From the NCBI RefSeq assembly GCF_001654495.1, contig NZ_CP015849.1, forward strand, positions 1,626,501-1,690,500: DNA of 64,000 bases, written 5' to 3'. The stretch comes from Streptomyces sp. SAT1. Lineage in GTDB: Bacteria > Actinomycetota > Actinomycetes > Streptomycetales > Streptomycetaceae. Below the pieces are notes generated by a model, which did not search any database, was not told the origin of the DNA, and saw only the letters and a program-made list of their open reading frames with translations. The position numbers and the translations under genes are program-made. Position 1 is the first letter of the stretch. Each line of letters begins with the position of its first letter. Positions 57,909 to 64,000 of this stretch are shown piece by piece.

Positions 57909-58883
57909 ATGCGCAGACGTTCCCGCACGTCGCTCACCTCCCTGCTCACCGTCACCGCGGCCCTCGCTGCCCCGCTCCTGGGCGCCCCGGGCGCGCGGGC
58001 GGCCGCCCCGGTGGTCGAGGTCTCCACCGCGGCCCAGCTCAAGGCGGCGCTGTCCGCGGCGGCCCCGGGCGACACGATCCACCTCGCCGACGGCACGTAC
58101 ACCGGCAACTTCAAGGCCACCCGGGCGGCCACCTCCGGCGCCCGCATCACCCTGACCGGCTCGGCCGGGGCCGTGCTCACCGCGGGCGGCGGCTACGGAC
58201 TGCACCTGAACGGCGCGTCGTACTGGACGGTCAGCGGGCTGGCCGTCACCGGCGGCCAGAAAGGAATCATGATCGACGCCGCGCGGGGCGTGATCGTGGA
58301 CGGTGTGACCGTGCACGACCTCGACATGGAGGGCGTCCACTTCCGTAACTCCAGCACGGACGGCGTCATCCGGAACTCCCGGATCTACGACACCGGGCAC
58401 GACGGCCGGGGCATGGGCGAGGGCGTCTACGTCGGCACCGCCAACACGCTCTCGGACCGCAGCGACAACATCCAGATCCTGGGCAACACCATCGGGCCCG
58501 GTGTCGGGGGCGAGAACGTCGACATCAAGGAGGGCACCACCGGCGCCCGGATCGTCGGGAACACGTTCGACGGCAGCGGATTCACCGGAGCCAACTACGA
58601 CGACTCCTGGGTCGATGTGAAGGGCAACGGCGTCCTGGTCCAGGACAACACCGGCACCCGCACCACGAACGACGGCTACCAGACCCACACCCAGCAGTCC
58701 GGCTGGGGCTGCGGCACGGTGTTCCGTGGCAACAAGTCGACTCTGACGGGTGCGACCGGCCCGACCCGGCTGGCCGTCGACGTGACCGGCCGGAGCACGA
58801 GCTGTCCGACCACCGTCTACGACAGCAACACGGTGACCGGCGGGAAGGGCCTGACGAACATCGAGGTGACGCCGACGCCGTGA
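57909..58883 (+). CDS. Secreted right-handed beta-helix protein
   Basis: A 324-residue exported protein. Signal peptide (SLTSLLTVTAALAAPLLGAPGARA) about residues 8-32. The rest is a right-handed parallel beta-helix of pectate-lyase type: STAAQLKAALSAAAPGDTIHLADGTYTGN, then repeated G-V-I-V-D-G-V and N-I-Q-I-L-G-N-T-type coils. Catalytic residues of a known lyase family cannot be assigned. Two cysteines in WGCGTVF and STSCPTT may form a disulfide. Divergent from PAC2, convergent with rpsA; looks like an accessory insertion between core genes. Confidence 0.85.
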   Translation: MRRRSRTSLTSLLTVTAALAAPLLGAPGARAAAPVVEVSTAAQLKAALSAAAPGDTIHLADGTYTGNFKATRAATSGARITLTGSAGAVLTAGGGYGLHLNGASYWTVSGLAVTGGQKGIMIDAARGVIVDGVTVHDLDMEGVHFRNSSTDGVIRNSRIYDTGHDGRGMGEGVYVGTANTLSDRSDNIQILGNTIGPGVGGENVDIKEGTTGARIVGNTFDGSGFTGANYDDSWVDVKGNGVLVQDNTGTRTTNDGYQTHTQQSGWGCGTVFRGNKSTLTGATGPTRLAVDVTGRSTSCPTTVYDSNTVTGGKGLTNIEVTPTP

Positions 58884-58928
58884 GGACGGGCACCGCCGGG
58901 CACCGGCCGGTCCCGCGCGCACACAAGG

Positions 58929-58967
58929 CCGCGGCCCGCACCCCCACACAGGGGGTACGGGCCGCGG
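58929..58967. terminator. Strong hairpin terminator between beta-helix gene and rpsA
   Basis: CCGCGGCCCGCACCCCC and GGGGGTACGGGCCGCGG pair over 16 of 17 positions around ACACA. Serves both convergent genes. Confidence 0.85.
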
Positions 58968-59001
58968 TCGTGCACTACTGCGGGCGCCTGACGGCGAGCG
59001 G

Positions 59002-60504
59002 TCAGCTCTGGCCGCCGGCCAGCTTCTCGCGCAGGGCCGCCAGGGCCTCGTCCGAAGCCAGCGCACCGGAGGTGTCGCCGCCCTCGGAGGAGTACGAGCC
59101 GCCACCGCCGGACGCGGCCGGAGCCCCACCCGCGGTGTCGCCACCCTCGGCAGCGGCCTTCTCGTCCGCCTCGCGGGACTTGATGACCTGCGCCTGGTGC
59201 TGCTCGAAGCGCGTCTGCGCCTCGGCGTACTGGCGCTCCCACTCCTCGCGCTGCTTCTCGTAGCCCTCGAGCCAGTCGTTGGTCTCGGGGTCGAAGCCCT
59301 CGGGGTAGATGTAGTTGCCCTGGTCGTCGTAGGACGCGGCCATGCCGTACAGGGTCGGGTCGAACTCGACCGCCGACGGGTCGGCACCGAAGGACTCGTT
59401 GGCCTGCTTCAGCGAGAGGCTGATGCGACGGCGCTCGAGGTCGATGTCGATGACCTTGACGAAGATCTCGTCGTTGACCTGGACGACCTGCTCCGGGATC
59501 TCCACGTGGCGCTCGGCCAGCTCGGAGATGTGGACCAGACCCTCGATGCCCTCGTCCACGCGGACGAACGCACCGAACGGCACCAGCTTCGTGACCTTGC
59601 CGGGCACGACCTGGCCGATCTGGTGGGTGCGGGCGAACTGCTGCCACGGGTCTTCCTGGGTCGCCTTCAGCGACAGGGAGACGCGCTCGCGGTCCATGTC
59701 GACGTCGAGGACCTCGACCGTGACCTCCTGGCCGACCTCGACGACCTCGGAGGGGTGGTCGATGTGCTTCCAGGACAGCTCGGAGACGTGGACCAGACCG
59801 TCGACGCCACCCAGGTCCACGAAGGCACCGAAGTTGACGATCGAGGAGACCACGCCGGAGCGGACCTGACCCTTCTGGAGGGTCGTGAGGAACGTCTGGC
59901 GGACCTCGGACTGGGTCTGCTCCAGCCAGGCACGGCGGGACAGGACCACGTTGTTGCGGTTCTTGTCCAGCTCGATGATCTTCGCCTCGAGCTCCTTGCC
60001 CACGTAGGGCTGGAGGTCGCGGACACGGCGCATCTCGACCAGGGAGGCCGGGAGGAAGCCGCGGAGGCCGATGTCGAGGATGAGACCACCCTTGACGACC
60101 TCGATGACGGTACCGGTGACGATGCCGTCCTCTTCCTTGATCTTCTCGATGGTGCCCCAGGCACGCTCGTACTGGGCGCGCTTCTTCGAGAGGATCAGGC
60201 GGCCTTCCTTGTCCTCCTTCTGAAGGACAAGGGCCTCGATCTCGTCACCGACGGCGACGACCTCGTTCGGGTCGACGTCGTGCTTGATCGAGAGCTCGCG
60301 GCTCGGGATGACACCTTCGGTCTTGTAACCGATGTCGAGCAGGACCTCGTCCCGGTCGACCTTCACGATGACGCCGTCGACGATGTCGCCGTCGTTGAAG
60401 TACTTGATCGTCTCGTCGATCGCGGCGAGGAATGCTTCCTCGTTACCGATGTCGTTGACCGCTACCTGCGGGGTGGTGGCGGTGGTCTCGGTGCTGCTCG
60501 TCAT
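59002..60504 (-). CDS. rpsA: 30S ribosomal protein S1
   Basis: Ribosomal protein S1 helps mRNA bind the 30S subunit. It has 500 residues with four S1 RNA-binding domains (about 35-105, 120-190, 205-275, 290-360), seen as GDIVDGVIVKVD, GIVTGTVIEVVKGGLILDIGL, GQVRSGVVSSIVNFGAFVDLGG and GQVVPGKVTKLVPFGAFVRVDEG. The C-terminal 130 residues are charged and include a Ser/Gly-rich stretch (ASGGGGSYSSEGG). The start is ATG 60504 (MTSSTETTATTPQ). A leader of about 190 bases with a good promoter and an SD-containing hairpin precedes it. Confidence 0.97.
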   Translation of the reverse strand: MTSSTETTATTPQVAVNDIGNEEAFLAAIDETIKYFNDGDIVDGVIVKVDRDEVLLDIGYKTEGVIPSRELSIKHDVDPNEVVAVGDEIEALVLQKEDKEGRLILSKKRAQYERAWGTIEKIKEEDGIVTGTVIEVVKGGLILDIGLRGFLPASLVEMRRVRDLQPYVGKELEAKIIELDKNRNNVVLSRRAWLEQTQSEVRQTFLTTLQKGQVRSGVVSSIVNFGAFVDLGGVDGLVHVSELSWKHIDHPSEVVEVGQEVTVEVLDVDMDRERVSLSLKATQEDPWQQFARTHQIGQVVPGKVTKLVPFGAFVRVDEGIEGLVHISELAERHVEIPEQVVQVNDEIFVKVIDIDLERRRISLSLKQANESFGADPSAVEFDPTLYGMAASYDDQGNYIYPEGFDPETNDWLEGYEKQREEWERQYAEAQTRFEQHQAQVIKSREADEKAAAEGGDTAGGAPAASGGGGSYSSEGGDTSGALASDEALAALREKLAGGQS

Positions 60505-60512
60505 GTGGGAAA

Positions 60513-60563
60513 GGGCTCCGGTACGGACATTGAAGTCGTAGGTACTGCTTACGCCGGGAGCCC
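60513..60563 (-). promoter_or_regulatory. rpsA leader hairpin containing the Shine-Dalgarno
   Basis: On the minus strand GGGCTCCCGG (60563-60554) pairs with CCGGAGCCC (60521-60513): nine pairs with one bulged C. The GGAG of the right arm is the best Shine-Dalgarno for the rpsA ATG (11 bases further). Could be the site of S1 autoregulation, by analogy with other bacteria; not proven. Confidence 0.55.
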
Positions 60564-60702
60564 GTTTCGCTCTGCAGAAGCCGGACAGCCAAGGAAGCGC
60601 CACACAAAACCGCTGGTGGCGCCTCGAGAACCGAGGGGACATACAACAGATGCGAGCGCAGCCTGCTCCGTCTGAGGCGCGCAGGCCCGCAGCGCAACTT
60701 GT

Positions 60703-60731
60703 AGCATACGGGGGCAGCCGGGCAGGGTCAA
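60703..60731 (-). promoter_or_regulatory. rpsA promoter
   Basis: On the minus strand TTGACC, 17-base spacer, TATGCT: a near-consensus housekeeping (HrdB-type) promoter. Start point predicted near 60696, leaving about 190 bases of leader. Confidence 0.85.
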
Positions 60732-61687
60732 TGCGCGAAGCCGCACACCCGGGGCGAACACCGCATTCCCGGCGCAGGAACCGCCCTCCGGGGCCCTACC
60801 GGCACCGGAACGCCCCCGGCGGCGCGCGCCACGAGGGCGCACGGAAGAGCCCGCAGACTAGTACGAGGGAGCCGATCATCCAAGAGTCCGAACTGTGCGA
60901 GCCCGAGGCCACCCGACGCGCGGCCGGTGTCGCCGAGAGCGCCCGCGCCAACCGCGGCTGGTGGGACCGGAACGCCGACGAGTACCAGGTCGAGCACGGC
61001 ACGTTCCTCGGCGACGAGCGCTTCGTGTGGTGTCCCGAGGGCCTGGACGAGGTGGAGGCGGAACTCCTCGGTCCGCCCGAGGACCTGAAGGGCAAGGACG
61101 TCCTGGAGATCGGCGCCGGCGCGGCCCAGTGCTCGCGCTGGCTGGCCGGGCAGGGCGCGCGTCCGGTCGCCCTCGACCTCTCCCACCGCCAGCTCCAGCA
61201 CGCGCTGCGCATCGGCGGACCGTTCCCCCTCGTGTGCGCGGACGCCGCCGTGCTCCCCTTCGCGGACGGTTCGTTCGACCTGGCCTGCTCGGCGTACGGG
61301 GCGCTGCCCTTCGTCGCCGACCCGCGGCTGGTGCTGCGGGAGGTGCGCCGGGTGCTGCGACCGGGCGGGCGGTTCGTCTTCTCGGTGACGCACCCCATCC
61401 GGTGGGCGTTCGCCGACGAGCCCGGCCCGGAGGGTCTGTCGGTGTCCGCCTCCTACTTCGACCGCACGCCCTACGTGGAGCAGGACGAGGAGGGCGGCGC
61501 GGTCTACGTCGAGCACCACCGCACCCTGGGCGACCGGGTCCGCGACGTGGTCGCGTCCGGGTTCCGCCTGGTGGACCTGGTCGAACCGGAGTGGCCCGAC
61601 TGGAACACCTCCGAGTGGGGCGGCTGGTCCCCGCTGCGCGGACACCTCATCCCGGGGACGGCGATCTTCGTCTGCGAGCGGGACTGA
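60731..61687 (+). CDS. SAM-dependent methyltransferase
   Basis: A methyltransferase with SAM motif VLEIGAGAAQCSRWLAGQGA, acidic loop VALDLSHRQL, FDLACSAYGALPFVADPRLVLREVRRVLRPGGRFVFSVTHP, and Trp-rich C-terminus (WPDWNTSEWGGW). Class I, UbiE-like; substrate unknown. The start is uncertain: the only in-frame ATG near the gene is 60731, inside the rpsA promoter, but conserved protein appears to begin at about 60875 (IIQESELCEPEATRR) after a good ribosome site GAGGGAG at 60865 with no standard start codon behind it. As called, 318 residues. Confidence 0.8.
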   Translation: MREAAHPGRTPHSRRRNRPPGPYRHRNAPGGARHEGARKSPQTSTREPIIQESELCEPEATRRAAGVAESARANRGWWDRNADEYQVEHGTFLGDERFVWCPEGLDEVEAELLGPPEDLKGKDVLEIGAGAAQCSRWLAGQGARPVALDLSHRQLQHALRIGGPFPLVCADAAVLPFADGSFDLACSAYGALPFVADPRLVLREVRRVLRPGGRFVFSVTHPIRWAFADEPGPEGLSVSASYFDRTPYVEQDEEGGAVYVEHHRTLGDRVRDVVASGFRLVDLVEPEWPDWNTSEWGGWSPLRGHLIPGTAIFVCERD

Positions 61688-61713
61688 CCCCGGCCCGGAC
61701 CGCGATTCCCGTC

Positions 61714-61739
61714 CGCCCTCCACGCGCGCGTGGAGGGCG
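61714..61739. terminator. Perfect 26-bp palindromic hairpin after the methyltransferase
   Basis: CGCCCTCCACGCG followed directly by its exact complement. It lies 27 bases after the methyltransferase stop and 28 before hrpB. Confidence 0.75.
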
Positions 61740-61766
61740 TTCCCGTACCCGTACGACACTGGGGGC

Positions 61767-64000
61767 GTGATCCGTGACGACGCCCTGGCCGCGCTCCCCG
61801 TGCGCGCGGCCCTCCCCGCCCTGAACGACGCGCTCGACGGGCACGGCAGTGCCGTCCTGGTGGCCCCGCCCGGCACCGGCAAGACCACGCTGGTGCCGCT
61901 CGCCCTGGCCGGGCTGACCGGCGGGGGTCCGGCCCGGCGGGTGGTCGTGGCCGAGCCGCGGCGGATCGCGGCGCGCGCCGCGGCCCGGCGGATGGCCTGG
62001 CTGCTGGGCGAACGGCCCGGCGGGAGCGTCGGCCACACCGTCCGCGGGGAACGCGTCGTCGGGCCGCGCACGCGCGTGGAGGTCGTCACCACCGGTGTGC
62101 TGCTCCAGCGCCTCCAGCGCGACCAGGAGCTGGCCGGCGTGGACGCGGTGGTCCTCGACGAGTGCCACGAGCGGCATCTGGACGCGGACACGGCCGCGGC
62201 GTTCCTGTGCGACGTACGGGAGGCGCTGCGGCCGGAGCTGCGGCTCGTGGCCGCGTCGGCGACCACGGACGCCGAGGGCTGGGCGCGGCTGCTGGGCGGG
62301 GCGCCGGTGGTCGAGGCGGCCGGTGTGTCGTACCCGGTGGAGGTGGTGTGGGCGCCGCCCGCGCGCCCGGTGCGGCCGCCGCACGGCATGCGGGTGGATC
62401 CCGCGCTGCTCGCGCACGTGGGGTCGGTGGTGCGGCGGGCGCTGGCCGAGCGGACCGGTGACGTGCTGTGCTTCCTGCCGGGCGCGGGCGAGATCGCCCG
62501 GGTCGCGGGCGCGCTGAAGGACCTGGACGGCACGGATGTGCTCCAGGTGCACGGACGGGCCCCGGCGGCCGTGCAGGACGCGGTGCTGGCACCCGGGACG
62601 CGGCGCCGGGTGGTGCTCGCCACGTCGGTCGCGGAGTCCTCGCTGACGGTGCCCGGCGTCAGGGTCGTGGTGGACGCGGGGCTCGCCCGGGAGCCTCGGG
62701 TCGACCACGCGCGCGGGCTGAGCGCGCTGACGACCGTACGGGCCTCGCAGGCGGCCGGACGGCAGCGGGCGGGCCGGGCCGGACGGGAGGCGCCGGGCAC
62801 GGTGTACCGGTGCTGGACCGAGGCCGAGGACGGCCGCCTGCCGCGGTTCCCGGCGCCGGAGATCAAGGTGGCCGACCTCACCGCGTTCGCCCTTCAGGCG
62901 GCCTGCTGGGGCGACCCGGACGCCTCCGGGCTCGCCCTGCTCGATCCGCCGCCCGCCGGGGCGATGGCGGCGGCGCGGGAGGTGCTGGCCGCCGTGGGCG
63001 CGGTCGGTCCGGACGGGCGCGCCACGGAGCGCGGTGCGCGGCTGGCCCGGCTCGGCGTGCATCCCCGGCTCGGACGGGCCCTGCTCGACGCGGGCGCCGG
63101 TGACGCGGCGGAGCGGGCCGCGGAGGTGGTCGCGCTGCTCAGCGAGGAGGTGCCCCGGGAGTACGGCGACGATCTCGCGGCCGCGCTGCGCGCCGCCCGG
63201 CGCGGCGGCGACCCGTACGCGGGGCGGTGGCGCACGGAGGTGCGGCGGCTGCGGGCCGCGGCGAAGGGGTCCGCGGCGCCCGCCCCGGAAGGACGCGCGG
63301 CGGAGTCCTCCGGCGGGCGCCGGGAGGAGGACGTGGCCGGGCTGGTCGCCGCGCTGGCCTTCCCCGAGCGGGTGGCGCGGCTGGACGGCGGTTCGTACCT
63401 GATGGTCTCCGGCACCCGGGCGGAGCCGGCCGAGGGGTCCGCGCTGCGCGGGTCGCCGTGGCTCGCCGTCGCGGTCGCCGACCGGCCGCTGGGCCGGGGG
63501 CACGCGCGCGTGCAGCTCGCCGCGGCCGTCGACGAGGACATCGCCCGGCGTGCGGCCGGGGCGCTGCACGAGGAGCGGGAGGAGGTCGGCTGGGCCGGCG
63601 GGGACGTCGTCGCGCGGCGGGTCGAACGGCTGGGTGCGGTGGAGCTGAGGGCACGGCCCCTCACCGACCCCGCTCCCGCGCTCGTGCGCGAGGCGCTGCT
63701 CCAGGGACTGCGTCAGGAGGGCTGGGGGCTGCTGCGCTGGTCGCCGGGGGCCGAGGCGCTGCGGCGGCGGCTCGCCTTCCTGCACCGGCGGCTCGGCGCG
63801 CCCTGGCCCGATGTGGGCGACGACGCCCTGCACGCGCGCGTGGAGGAGTGGCTGGAGCCGGAACTCGGCCGTGCCCGCCGCCGCGCGGACCTCGCGCGGA
63901 TCGACGCCGGGCAGGGGCTGTCCCGGCTGCTGCCCTGGGCCTCGGGGGAGGCGGCCCGCCTGGACGAACTGGCCCCGGAGCGGATCACCGTGCCCAGCGG
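61767..64000 (+). CDS. hrpB: ATP-dependent helicase HrpB, incomplete at window end
   Basis: DEAH-box RNA-helicase-like protein, reading open to the last base, so the end lies outside the window; 744 residues seen of about 820-850 expected. Motifs: Walker A VAPPGTGKTTLVP near residue 36, AEPRRIAARAAARRMA (Ia), LDECHERHLDAD (II), ASATTD (III), ATSVAESSLTVPGV (V) and QRAGRAGREAPG (VI). The C-terminal HrpB-specific region begins near residue 560. The start is GTG 61767, with a GGGGG just before. Role in bacteria uncertain; HrpB has no firmly established substrate. Confidence 0.93.
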   Translation, partial: MIRDDALAALPVRAALPALNDALDGHGSAVLVAPPGTGKTTLVPLALAGLTGGGPARRVVVAEPRRIAARAAARRMAWLLGERPGGSVGHTVRGERVVGPRTRVEVVTTGVLLQRLQRDQELAGVDAVVLDECHERHLDADTAAAFLCDVREALRPELRLVAASATTDAEGWARLLGGAPVVEAAGVSYPVEVVWAPPARPVRPPHGMRVDPALLAHVGSVVRRALAERTGDVLCFLPGAGEIARVAGALKDLDGTDVLQVHGRAPAAVQDAVLAPGTRRRVVLATSVAESSLTVPGVRVVVDAGLAREPRVDHARGLSALTTVRASQAAGRQRAGRAGREAPGTVYRCWTEAEDGRLPRFPAPEIKVADLTAFALQAACWGDPDASGLALLDPPPAGAMAAAREVLAAVGAVGPDGRATERGARLARLGVHPRLGRALLDAGAGDAAERAAEVVALLSEEVPREYGDDLAAALRAARRGGDPYAGRWRTEVRRLRAAAKGSAAPAPEGRAAESSGGRREEDVAGLVAALAFPERVARLDGGSYLMVSGTRAEPAEGSALRGSPWLAVAVADRPLGRGHARVQLAAAVDEDIARRAAGALHEEREEVGWAGGDVVARRVERLGAVELRARPLTDPAPALVREALLQGLRQEGWGLLRWSPGAEALRRRLAFLHRRLGAPWPDVGDDALHARVEEWLEPELGRARRRADLARIDAGQGLSRLLPWASGEAARLDELAPERITVPS

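Overview
The window is chromosomal DNA of a Streptomyces. GC is very high with strong third-position GC, GTG and TTG starts are frequent, many genes overlap by ATGA or GTGA, and it carries Streptomyces hallmark genes: whiA, rbpA, opcA, a whiJ-type XRE/DUF397/ATPase locus, mycothiol-dependent enzymes and DUF2293. Gene order agrees with what I recall of the conserved core of streptomycete chromosomes. No mobile element, phage, CRISPR array, tRNA or rRNA was seen.

Layout. 0-4.5 kb: oxidative pentose-phosphate operon tal-zwf-opcA-pgl. 4.6-7.3 kb: a membrane protein, an MFS exporter and rbpA. 7.5-11 kb: lower glycolysis gap-pgk-tpiA-secG on the minus strand. 11.2-14.3 kb: a large secreted zinc carboxypeptidase. 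15-20.4 kb: the translationally coupled operon uvrC-rapZ-yvcK-whiA. 20.7-24.4 kb: an HTH protein, a Rieske lipoprotein, and a LacI regulator with a PfkB sugar kinase behind a 34-bp palindrome. 24.5-27.5 kb: uvrA. 27.7-29.6 kb: a mycothiol-dependent enzyme, an MBL hydrolase and aroQ. 29.7-35 kb: an ion and tellurite-resistance-like block (Ca2+/H+ antiporter, TerC with a Mn2+ riboswitch, a giant TerD-FtsK-like protein, TerD). 35.2-38.3 kb: uvrB and an MHYT sensor. 38.5-47.2 kb: GDPD, ogt, VOC protein, psuG-psuK, methyltransferase, degenerate uridine kinase, DUF2293 and a GltD-like oxidoreductase. 47.4-50.6 kb: whiJ-like regulatory cluster. 50.7-55.6 kb: nucleotidyltransferase, RidA-GNAT fusion, prolyl aminopeptidase, UdgB, S4 protein, DUF6343. 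55.6-61.7 kb: TPR, coaE, PAC2, a secreted beta-helix protein, rpsA and a methyltransferase. 61.8 kb to the end: HrpB helicase running off the window.

How the genes work together. The first 11 kb covers glucose-6-phosphate oxidation with its OpcA effector and the triose-phosphate half of glycolysis, with secG and rbpA placed as in other streptomycetes. All three nucleotide-excision-repair genes (uvrC, uvrA, uvrB) lie within 19 kb, with ogt and UdgB further on. The uvrC operon leads into rapZ, yvcK and the sporulation regulator whiA.

Most notable signals. (1) The terC leader has a yybP-ykoY manganese aptamer whose 3' P1 strand is perfectly complementary to the terC Shine-Dalgarno region, which predicts a translational ON switch. 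(2) A perfect 34-bp palindrome overlaps the promoter of the LacI gene. (3) The rpsA leader has a clear promoter and a hairpin containing the Shine-Dalgarno. (4) There is a RidA-GNAT fusion. (5) The whiJ-like cluster ATPase has a His-rich tail. (6) Between 40 and 52 kb there is a run of distinct tandem repeats (24, 15, 7 and 17 bp units), some inside coding regions. Functions and starts come from reading the sequence and family knowledge; no database search was possible.
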